Origin: Bacteroidia bacterium
GTDB taxonomy: Bacteria; Bacteroidota; Bacteroidia; B-17B0; Aurantibacillaceae
NCBI GenBank assembly: GCA_016787895.1
Contig: JAEUTN010000008.1
Coordinates: 1 to 64,000, forward strand
Length of the DNA: 64,000 bases
Direction of reading: 5' to 3'
In this document: in pieces, positions 46,866-54,079 of the stretch
How the letters are laid out: every line of letters starts with the position of its first letter
How positions within the stretch are numbered: position 1 is the stretch's first letter
Notes under the pieces: model-generated
Told to the model about the DNA's origin: nothing
The model's database searches: none
Seen by the model: the letters and a program-made list of their open reading frames with translations, nothing else
Position numbers and translations under genes: made by a program

Positions 46866-47224
46866 CCACGAATTACACGAATTTCACCAATCAACCATAC
46901 TAGTCAAAATAATGACGCGAATGCTCTAAATTCGATTCGTGCAATCCTGCCTCTCTTTGTGCAATTAGTGTAATTAGTGGCTTTCTCTAGGCACATAGAA
47001 ACTTCATTCGTGTAATTCTGCCTCTATTAGTGTAATTAGTGCAACCCGATGGCTATCGGGTCGTGGCTTTCTTTAGGTACACAGAAACTTCATTCGTGTA
47101 ATTCTGCCTTTATTAGTGTAATTAGTGCAACCCGATGGCTATCGGGTCGTGGCTTACATTGTGACTCCCAACTTGTGACCCGGTCCGAAGGACTCCTCCG
47201 AAGAATAATCCGTAAATTTAAACC
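46866..47224 (+). repeat. Tandem ~86-bp repeat region between prfB and rsmA
   Basis: No gene. The palindrome ACCCGATGGCTATCGGGT occurs at 47044-47061 and 47130-47147, exactly 86 bases apart, inside near-identical units containing TTCATTCGTGTAATTCTGCC and AGTGTAATTAGTGCAACCCG. A further partial unit lies around 46985-47040, and an inverted tract CCACGAATTACACGAATT directly follows the prfB stop. These are the same elements as upstream of prfB. Confidence 0.8.
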
Positions 47225-48010
47225 ATGAAGCACGCCGTTCAGGCCAAAAAACATTTGGGTCAGCATTTTTTGAAGGATGAGGGCATTGCGCGCAATATTG
47301 TGGAGGCCTTGCTTGAAAAAGACAATAGCACCCCGGTGTTGGAAATTGGTCCGGGTACGGGGGTACTCACCAAATATTTAATTGAAAGCGGCATTGATTT
47401 TTTAGCCTGGGATGTGGACCGGGATTCCATTCCTTATTTAAAAAGCACTTACCCTGCTCAGGATAACCGTTTTGTGCTGAAAGATTTTTTGGAGAACGAC
47501 CCGGCTGAGGATTTTAAAGGCGCGTACAACATCATTGGTAATTTTCCTTATAATATCTCCAGCCAGATCATGTTTAAGGTGCTGGACCATAAAAATAAAA
47601 TTCCTTTTGTGGTGGGCATGTTTCAGAAGGAGGTGGCCGAGCGTTTGGCCGAAAAACCCGGAAGCAAAACCTACGGCATTTTAAGCGTGTTGCTGCAGGC
47701 TTATTATGACATTGAGTATTTATTTACCGTGCACGAAAACGTGTTTGTGCCTCCCCCAAAAGTAAAAAGCGCGGTGATTCGTTTAAGTCGTAATACCCGT
47801 GAAAATTTGGGTTGCGACGAAGAGCTTTTTAAAAAAATCATCAAAGGCACTTTTAACCAACGCCGCAAAACCATACGCAATTCCATACGCTCGGTTTCGG
47901 GAGCCATAGTATTAACGCATCCCCTATTGGAAAAACGCCCTGAGCAATTGAGTGTGGAAGAGTTTGTGGAGCTGACGCAGTTAGTGGAGGCGGAGATGAA
48001 AAAAGGCTAA
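47225..48010 (+). CDS. rsmA: 16S rRNA dimethyladenosine transferase
   Basis: A 261-residue KsgA-family enzyme that dimethylates two adjacent adenosines near the 3' end of 16S rRNA. It shows KKHLGQHFLKDEGIARNIV, the SAM motif LEIGPGTGVLT, and the catalytic GNFPYNISSQIMFK. The C-terminal segment FNQRRKTIRNSI is typical. Length is normal. It marks the last core gene before the accessory region. Confidence 0.97.
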   Translation: MKHAVQAKKHLGQHFLKDEGIARNIVEALLEKDNSTPVLEIGPGTGVLTKYLIESGIDFLAWDVDRDSIPYLKSTYPAQDNRFVLKDFLENDPAEDFKGAYNIIGNFPYNISSQIMFKVLDHKNKIPFVVGMFQKEVAERLAEKPGSKTYGILSVLLQAYYDIEYLFTVHENVFVPPPKVKSAVIRLSRNTRENLGCDEELFKKIIKGTFNQRRKTIRNSIRSVSGAIVLTHPLLEKRPEQLSVEEFVELTQLVEAEMKKG

Positions 48011-48087
48011 ATTCTAAAGGCCTAAGCCCCTGCGCTTTATTTATAGCGGAAATATTGTATTTTTACTTAGGTGCAATTGCTTACGGG

Positions 48088-48116
48088 TAGTTGCAACCGG
48101 GTGTAAGTATTTGTAA
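48088..48116 (+). repeat. Left copy of an imperfect 29-bp repeat flanking the accessory island
   Basis: The 29 bases match 62663-62691 in the same orientation at 24 positions. Both contain TAGTTG, AACCGG and CTTGTAA/TTTGTAA. Just upstream both also share ACTTA and an ATTGC. It lies between rsmA and the first accessory gene, 78 bases after the rsmA stop. Confidence 0.5.
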
Positions 48117-48185
48117 ATGGCTATTGGCGCATTAAACCTACGGATATAAAGTATTTAGCGGTAATTTAAAAAGACAAGACAAGTT

Positions 48186-48758
48186 ATGGAAACATTTTTT
48201 ATCATCATTGGAATTTTAGTAGTAGTGATTATATTCAAGTTTGTGTATGACACGTATTTAACTGACAATACCGACAAAAATTTTGAGGAGTATAGGAAAT
48301 CAGACCCAATTGGCGCTGCAGAAATTGAACGACCAAAAACTCCACAACAATTTAACGATTTAGTTGACGCTTTGACCGAAGAGCAGGTCGCTCGCTCCAT
48401 GAAAAAATTAAGTTCAAATTACAATAATTTTAAATGGGTAATGAAAGAATTTAGTGAGGATATGGAAGGCATGAAATTAATTAGTGACACGGAGAACAAT
48501 TTTATTTACAAAGTTCCAGTTCTAACTTATGGTAAAGTTATGGGCCAAATAAATTACATTCTGACGAAACATGAAAATAATAAAGCTGTCATCTTCATTC
48601 GGGTCGATGGGAACAACGATGAAAAAATAGAAACGAACAAAGTTATTCTTGATTTCGACATCCCTAAAGATGAATATATCGAATTGATTCAATCCTTGCA
48701 AGTGGAATTAGTTTCTAATCAAGCATACTTAAACCTAACAACCAAAGGTTTTATGTAG
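48186..48758 (+). CDS. Hypothetical single-pass membrane protein
   Basis: A 190-residue protein: N-terminal membrane span (METFFIIIGILVVVIIFKFVY) and a soluble alpha/beta domain with an acidic middle (PKTPQQFNDLVDALTEEQV) and a beta-rich end (VPVLTYGKVMGQINYIL...). No family recognised. It is AT-richer than the host genes before it and begins the accessory region. Confidence 0.6.
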   Translation: METFFIIIGILVVVIIFKFVYDTYLTDNTDKNFEEYRKSDPIGAAEIERPKTPQQFNDLVDALTEEQVARSMKKLSSNYNNFKWVMKEFSEDMEGMKLISDTENNFIYKVPVLTYGKVMGQINYILTKHENNKAVIFIRVDGNNDEKIETNKVILDFDIPKDEYIELIQSLQVELVSNQAYLNLTTKGFM

Positions 48759-48963
48759 CCAGACTTAAACTATCGCTAACAGCAAAAACCTAAGCGGGCC
48801 CACGAGGGAATTTATACTTCGGGTATTCAATCAAACCGGGTGACTATAGACACAAGATTCAGAAAACTCCCGGGATAAAAATCCCCCCGGCGCATGGCCT
48901 GAAAACCATAAAATACTACAATTTATAGCCATCCCATCCCGCAAAAGGCCTCAAATTTGTGTT

Positions 48964-49410
48964 GTGGATAGCAAAAGCAAAATATACGACATCAAGCCCC
49001 CCAACTCCGTGCTCTTTAAGCTGCCTGAGCTTAAGGACCCCGTGATTTGTATTTGTTTCAGCACGGTATTGGAAGCCCAGCGTACCAACGCCGACCTGTT
49101 TGAAAAGTGGAGGCACGAACACTACACCCTTACCCTTTTTGCCACCAAACTCAATGCCAATGTGGTATTAAACATCTACCTGATCAGCGATAACAATCAG
49201 CGCCTTTACAAACACCTGGGTTTCGACCAGCATAAACTGAACTGGTGGTTACAGCGTACACAGGGCCATGGCACCAAATACAAATTCTGCCACGTTACTC
49301 AGAAATTTGATAAATTGGAAGTGGTAAAACCGGCCAACCAGGGCAGCCGCTATTATGTTTTAAACGTAAAAAAGGTCATCGTGCAGGACCTGATGGAGTT
49401 GAGCTATTGA
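48964..49410 (+). CDS. Hypothetical protein
   Basis: A 148-residue soluble protein with GTG start at 48964 (VDSKSKIYDIKPPNS). It has three Cys and several aromatic-rich stretches (NWWLQRTQGHGTKYKFCHV). Not recognised. Base composition is closer to the core genes than to the defence operon. It converges on the operon's last ORF. Confidence 0.55.
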   Translation: MDSKSKIYDIKPPNSVLFKLPELKDPVICICFSTVLEAQRTNADLFEKWRHEHYTLTLFATKLNANVVLNIYLISDNNQRLYKHLGFDQHKLNWWLQRTQGHGTKYKFCHVTQKFDKLEVVKPANQGSRYYVLNVKKVIVQDLMELSY

Positions 49411-49504
49411 GAAAAAAGGGTTACAACTAGCATACTAATAGTTATAAAAGAAAATTATCACCTACTATAAATATGGATTATTTTCCTAATTATGAGATTA
49501 AAGG

Positions 49505-49858
49505 CTAATCATCCCACCAAAAGAAAAATTCGCCTTTGCTAATGTAGCTTATGAAGTCATCGACAATCTGGATGGTGAAATTTGGGAGAAAGATTCCGGC
49601 ACCAGGTTCTGCATCGGCTTCCCGAAATAGGATTGGCCCCTTGACTTGATAGCTCTTTTCATCCGTTTGCATCTTCCTACGAACATTTTTTAATGCTGCT
49701 GCCCAGTTTTTGGCATCTTCAGCAGTGACCATTTTAGAATCGGGATAATCAGGCTTATAATCATTTTTAAAACCGTTTAATTCGCTTTCCGGTGGACAAA
49801 CTGTGCCTTGTGGCAACCAACCTTCTTCCTGAGCAGAAGATATCAATTTATACCACAC
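49505..49858 (-). CDS. Hypothetical protein, last gene of the defence operon; 5' end uncertain
   Basis: A 117-residue frame from GTG at 49858 (MWYKLISSAQEEGWLPQGTV). Conserved-looking residues continue upstream of that codon (KNTGIDLNIHSN), and the frame stays open to the TAA at 49955-49957, which is the stop codon of the upstream membrane gene in the same frame. No ATG, GTG or TTG lies between. The GWLPQGT region resembles the start of a domain I have seen in Bacteroidota hypothetical proteins (W-x-x-LL-x-x-A...GW-x-P-x-GT). Either an atypical start (ATT/ATA) is used or the gene has lost its 5' end. Function unknown. Confidence 0.5.
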   Translation of the reverse strand: MWYKLISSAQEEGWLPQGTVCPPESELNGFKNDYKPDYPDSKMVTAEDAKNWAAALKNVRRKMQTDEKSYQVKGPILFREADAEPGAGIFLPNFTIQIVDDFISYISKGEFFFWWDD

Positions 49859-49954
49859 ATTGCTGTGAATGTTTAAATCAATGCCGGTGTTTTTGTTATT
49901 GACTTTACGAAATATTTCGACTACAAAGGCGATATATAAATAGGTTAGAAATAT

Positions 49955-51103
49955 TTATTTCATGATTAATTTGTAAGCGCTCATATCAAAGTAGAAATTG
50001 GCTTTGGGATGGTAGGAATACTTCTTAAGTGAACTATATTCTAAATTATTGGATTCAAGATCTTTGAATGGAATGATGAAAATTTCGTCTGGATTATCCT
50101 GTTTTTCGCCAATAGCCAAAACAATATAGATACGAGGCGGTGCTTTCATAAGTTCTTTAAAGACTGCAAATTCTCTTGGCGGCAAAATTTCAATGGTTTG
50201 CTTTTGACATGATTTCATCAAAACCGGATGAACATAGAATTCAACAAAATAGTCGTTGTAGGAGAATTCAACTAACAATTCCGGATCGAATCTGTCTTTG
50301 GGATAATAGTTATTACGGTATTTTGGGCCTTTTTCTTTTAACAGAAAATTTGGACCAAATTTTGACATGATGTATTGCCTGAAATAGTAATAGGTATAAG
50401 CTTTTTCAATTATGGGTTTTGAATTGGGAATGTTTTCTTTTTCGGTGACAGGTGCTGATTCTTGAACCGACTTTTTTGGTGTAGGAGAAATTGGTTCGGA
50501 TTTTCTAAATCCCCATTTGAATAGACCGATTAATACACTTATCAGCAACAAAAAGCCCAGAGTAGGCCAAAACCAAGAGGTTTCAGACTTTTGATTCTGT
50601 TTATTTTTTTCGGAATTGATTAATTTACCAGATGTTAAGATCTCAGGTGTGATTTGAAACTTTAATTTACGGTCGGTAATTTCATCGCTCTCAGCGACAA
50701 TTTTAATAACATTGCCCTTTTGAGATAATATTAAGTAAGAAGGGTATTGGTTTATTTTATTTTGATAGTTAACTTCTTTGGTAAAAGAACATTTAAAATA
50801 ACCGCTAGCAAATTCGGAAACTTTGATTTCTGAGACAATTTTTTGAGTAAAGACTTTGGATGGGCTAACAATTTTAGTTTTTAAACGAATGCAAGCTGCT
50901 TTGGGCAGTTTTTCGCAGTAGTACCAAACTTCTTTTGTGTATAAATTGTTTAATGCTTCAAAATGCCAGTTGTTGTGAGCCTTATTCCAGGCATTAACTA
51001 CATAAATGTATTTGGTAGGAGATTCAATTTTAGAGTATATCGAATTTAAACTAGTACAACAAAAGAGCGCTACGAGTTTTAGATATATAGAATTTAAGGA
51101 CAT
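49955..51103 (-). CDS. Hypothetical single-pass membrane protein of the defence operon
   Basis: A 382-residue protein: signal-like N-terminus (about 1-24), an extracytoplasmic domain (about 25-170) with several Cys, one membrane span (WFWPTLGFLLLISVLIGLF, about 176-195) and a cytoplasmic C-terminal domain (YYYFRQYIMSKFGPNFLLKEKGPKYRNNYYPKDRFDPELLVEFSY...). The family is not recognised. It begins 13 bases after the HNH gene stop, so it belongs to the same transcript. A membrane partner of the ZorAB complex is one possibility; this is only inference. Confidence 0.65.
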   Translation of the reverse strand: MSLNSIYLKLVALFCCTSLNSIYSKIESPTKYIYVVNAWNKAHNNWHFEALNNLYTKEVWYYCEKLPKAACIRLKTKIVSPSKVFTQKIVSEIKVSEFASGYFKCSFTKEVNYQNKINQYPSYLILSQKGNVIKIVAESDEITDRKLKFQITPEILTSGKLINSEKNKQNQKSETSWFWPTLGFLLLISVLIGLFKWGFRKSEPISPTPKKSVQESAPVTEKENIPNSKPIIEKAYTYYYFRQYIMSKFGPNFLLKEKGPKYRNNYYPKDRFDPELLVEFSYNDYFVEFYVHPVLMKSCQKQTIEILPPREFAVFKELMKAPPRIYIVLAIGEKQDNPDEIFIIPFKDLESNNLEYSSLKKYSYHPKANFYFDMSAYKLIMK

Positions 51104-51116
51104 GAATTGAAAATAA

Positions 51117-51926
51117 TTATCTGTTTAGAAATATGTTACCAAGGGCTTTAAGCTGCGTCTCATATTTTTGAATAAATGCTTTTATTTCAAGTTTTAAACG
51201 TTCTTTTTGAAAATTTTCAAGATGATGTTCGTCAACATTAGCGTGACATAGAACACATAAACATTCTAAATTATCAATTCTACAATTTATTTTGTTCCCA
51301 TCTTTGTGATGAACATGAATAAATCGCTTGTCTAATGCATCGGTTATTTGAATGCCACAACTTTGATGTTCGCAAGTATAGTTTTTCACGAATCTGTAAT
51401 GTTTACTGATATCGTACCAGTTTATTGGGCTGATGGGATAACCATATATATCAAGCTCATATTCCATAGTTTCTTCATTCATTTTTTCATGTATAGACTC
51501 AAAGAACCCACTAGTTGTCGCATATGTTTCTTCTGATTCATTTCGGCAAAAATTGCATAAATGCAGTTCAACATCTTCATGCATCTGATGTGTGATTCTG
51601 TCTTCTAAAGTAACTATAGGGGTATTTTGCCAAAAGTAATTGTCGTCAAATCTTCCTGATTCTTTTTGATCTTGCACCGCCTGGCAATTTGTTATGTGAA
51701 ATTTAGGTAAACCGAATCTAGAAATATTGGGATGCTTATGGTACATGTACCCTTTATATTCTTTACCGTCAAGTAATAAGTAGATTCCATCATTCCTATA
51801 TTCGATATTACCCGCATTTGCTTCTTTGGTTAAATCTCGCCTCATTTTATTTAAGCCGTTGCCAATTATTTTTATATAACCTAATTCATCTAATTTTGAT
51901 GATAATTTATCGAATTTATATAACAT
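51117..51926 (-). CDS. HNH endonuclease, ZorE-like position in Zorya module
   Basis: A 269-residue protein. The C-terminal HNH nuclease has HVHHKDGN (His206-His207), Asn219 and His228 in CVLCHANVDEHH, with zinc ligands likely Cys185, Cys190, Cys224 and Cys227. An N-terminal half with HITNC and LCNFCRN (Cys124, Cys127) suggests a second metal site. Its ATG shares one base with the ZorB-like stop. In type II Zorya systems the third gene, zorE, encodes an HNH nuclease, and the gene order here is the same. Assignment as ZorE depends on this context and not on a profile match. Confidence 0.8.
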   Translation of the reverse strand: MLYKFDKLSSKLDELGYIKIIGNGLNKMRRDLTKEANAGNIEYRNDGIYLLLDGKEYKGYMYHKHPNISRFGLPKFHITNCQAVQDQKESGRFDDNYFWQNTPIVTLEDRITHQMHEDVELHLCNFCRNESEETYATTSGFFESIHEKMNEETMEYELDIYGYPISPINWYDISKHYRFVKNYTCEHQSCGIQITDALDKRFIHVHHKDGNKINCRIDNLECLCVLCHANVDEHHLENFQKERLKLEIKAFIQKYETQLKALGNIFLNR

Positions 51927-52645
51927 CAGTTGTTTTCGATACCTTTTATTACTTCTTCTACCAGGGCTTCACTCGACGTTACAATTCTGAATTCGACGCG
52001 ACGCGAATTCGCCTTTTCAACAGGAAGGCCAGAAAACATAGTTAGTTTTTTATTTTTATCTAAGGTCCTCCCGTAGGACAAACCGTTTGCTGTTAACCAA
52101 AATTGAAGCCTCTGTTCTTGATTTATATCAAGTTGTTTGTACGCCTTTAAAGATCTAAATAGTGCTAATACAGCTCTTGCTCTATCTTGTGAGAGTTGAA
52201 TATTGGTGATGTATGGGTCATTTGAAAAACTTGCTGCATCGGTATCTGTATGCCCTTCAATGCGAATTTCACTAATTTTATTCTTATACTTCTCTTGAAT
52301 TATGACAGATAAGTACTTAGGCAAAAACTCATTTAGGATGTTTTTGAATTTAACTGGCATTTGTGAGCTGCCAGAACTAAAAAGTACAGAAGGATTTGTA
52401 AATCGTATTGACAAGTTGGAATCTAATTCTAAAGCCCATTCTTTCATGTCATTTTTAAGTGTTGTCTCAAGATCTTTATATAGCGCAATCTTAGTTTCTT
52501 TAAAATCTTTGAATAATTTATTCTGGGTATTTGATTGTATTTGAAGCATCGCCATATATGAAAGCGAAATAAACAAAAAGATAAGCATAAGCACGGTCAT
52601 TAAATCGGCATAAGGAATCCAGAAGCTATCTTTTTTTCCACTCAT
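51926..52645 (-). CDS. zorB: ZorB-like OmpA/MotB-domain protein
   Basis: A 239-residue protein: a single membrane span near the N-terminus (about residues 8-32, PYADLMTVLMLIFLFISLSY) with an Asp at the position of the ion-binding Asp of MotB, then a linker and a C-terminal OmpA-like peptidoglycan-binding domain (EGHTDTD, LSQDRARAV, NSRRVEFRI). ZorB forms the stator-like part of the Zorya complex and anchors it to the cell wall. It overlaps the zorA-like gene by four bases, indicating coupled synthesis. Confidence 0.82.
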   Translation of the reverse strand: MSGKKDSFWIPYADLMTVLMLIFLFISLSYMAMLQIQSNTQNKLFKDFKETKIALYKDLETTLKNDMKEWALELDSNLSIRFTNPSVLFSSGSSQMPVKFKNILNEFLPKYLSVIIQEKYKNKISEIRIEGHTDTDAASFSNDPYITNIQLSQDRARAVLALFRSLKAYKQLDINQEQRLQFWLTANGLSYGRTLDKNKKLTMFSGLPVEKANSRRVEFRIVTSSEALVEEVIKGIENN

Positions 52646-54078
52646 TGTTTCTTATTGGTAATTATTCTTTGTATACATTCATCAAGACTTGTTAACGTGG
52701 CATTAAGACTTTCCACAAACTGCTGGTTAATATTATCTAAGTCGGTACTTAAAGCTTTACTTGCTTTACTAATAATGTTTACGGACTCTTCCATTTTTGC
52801 ACGGTATTTATCCCAAACCTCTCCGTTAAGGTTCTTAAAAGCCTCTAACTGTTCAATGATAACGCTTGCTTTATCATTAAAGGACATTTGAGTGCGTACC
52901 CATCCGTTTAGTTTATTGGTTGTTTCGTCAAAACTATTGGTTGTTTTAGATAGAATTTCAATTGTAGAAATAAGTTTGTTTGTTACTTCCTGAAACTTGC
53001 CGTCTTCAATCATCACTTTATTTAATTCCGTAATCAATAGACTTAATTTTCCATTGTTATTTGTCAAGGCTTCTGTTTTTTGTGCAACCTCACTTAATAC
53101 ATTGGATGTAATTGAAAAAGATTCAGTCGTTTTCTTGAAATTCTCTGTTAATTGGCTAATTTGAGTAATGTTCTCTTTTTGCCAAGAATTAAGACTTTTT
53201 ACGCTGGTATTTAATTCTTGGAAGTTCTCTTGAACCAATCTATTAATGAGTGATGACATCTGCTGATTAAATTCTTCAGTTGCCCGTTTCATAACTTCTA
53301 CCAGTGCTTCCGTATTGTTTTTCTTGAGTAATTCAGAGAATTCATCAAATTTTAAACTTAGTAGTTGATTGTTCTTTTGCATTGCCTCAATTATTTCAGA
53401 GGTGTTTTTACTTGCTACTGAAGAAGCTTTTTGATTTTCTATACTAATTTTATCAAGAGATTCGATGATTGTACGGGTTCCCTCATCCGCCTGCGTAATT
53501 CCAGAGATTAATTTATCTTCAATATCAAAAAGTTTCGATTTGATATTAATGATTTCATCATTTAGTGTTCGCATCGATTCACCAATCCTTTTTTCAAGGC
53601 TTTTATCAAAACTTAGTTGTGAAGATTCAAATCCTTTTTGATTGGAAACCTGAAGGCTTTGGATGCCTTGATTTATGTTATACAACGCAGTAATTTCATC
53701 ACTTTGTTTTGGCGGCCTGGATGGGTCATCGTCAACGTTTTTCTGAACAATGGCGCATATTTTTTGGAAAATAATAAGACCTAGAATCCCCACAATTGTA
53801 GCATAGAAAGCTAATCTTAAGCCTTTAAGCAGTGTTGGAATGCTTTTCTGAATCTCCTCGGTGTTAAAATCATGTAAACCAATTATGACTCCAATAGCGG
53901 TACATAATATACCTATGGTTGGCCAAGTGGAAGGTAATACCTCAAAAATGAGTGAATTGCTCCAAAAGTTGCTTCTGGCAGATATTGCTTTTTTTTGCTC
54001 TTTCGCGTATCTTAGAATGAAGACAATGCAAAATATTGTCCAGGGTAGGAAAATTAGTAATGCTATTAGTAATTCCAT
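52642..54078 (-). CDS. zorA: ZorA-like MotA/TolQ/ExbB-type channel protein
   Basis: A 478-residue membrane protein. Three spans (about 3-24, 50-71, 88-113; the second and third separated by the HDFNTEEIQKSIPTLLKGLRLAFYATIVG segment) correspond to the MotA/ExbB channel core. A long, mostly helical tail (about 140-478) rich in Asn, Gln and Ser, with predicted coiled coil, extends into the cytoplasm, as in ZorA. With ZorB it would form an ion-driven complex that senses phage infection. The tail is shorter than in E. coli ZorA. Plain TolQ/ExbB function is less likely given the HNH partner and defence neighbours. Confidence 0.8.
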   Translation of the reverse strand: MELLIALLIFLPWTIFCIVFILRYAKEQKKAISARSNFWSNSLIFEVLPSTWPTIGILCTAIGVIIGLHDFNTEEIQKSIPTLLKGLRLAFYATIVGILGLIIFQKICAIVQKNVDDDPSRPPKQSDEITALYNINQGIQSLQVSNQKGFESSQLSFDKSLEKRIGESMRTLNDEIINIKSKLFDIEDKLISGITQADEGTRTIIESLDKISIENQKASSVASKNTSEIIEAMQKNNQLLSLKFDEFSELLKKNNTEALVEVMKRATEEFNQQMSSLINRLVQENFQELNTSVKSLNSWQKENITQISQLTENFKKTTESFSITSNVLSEVAQKTEALTNNNGKLSLLITELNKVMIEDGKFQEVTNKLISTIEILSKTTNSFDETTNKLNGWVRTQMSFNDKASVIIEQLEAFKNLNGEVWDKYRAKMEESVNIISKASKALSTDLDNINQQFVESLNATLTSLDECIQRIITNKKQ

Positions 54079-54079
54079 A

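Noticed and set aside
45585..47147. Regularly spaced repeats considered as a CRISPR array.
   Set aside because: Units are spaced 77-86 bases with repeated, not unique, sequence between palindromes, there is no cas gene, and the repeats flank prfB on both sides.
48088..49430. An inverted 11-base match (GGTTACAACTA, about 49419-49430) to the flanking repeat.
   Set aside because: Too short to distinguish from chance in AT-rich DNA.
52642..54078. ZorA-like gene considered as an ordinary TolQ/ExbB or flagellar stator component.
   Set aside because: It has a long helical tail absent in TolQ/ExbB, is coupled to an OmpA-domain partner and an HNH gene, and lies among restriction genes; no TonB, TolR or flagellar genes are near.
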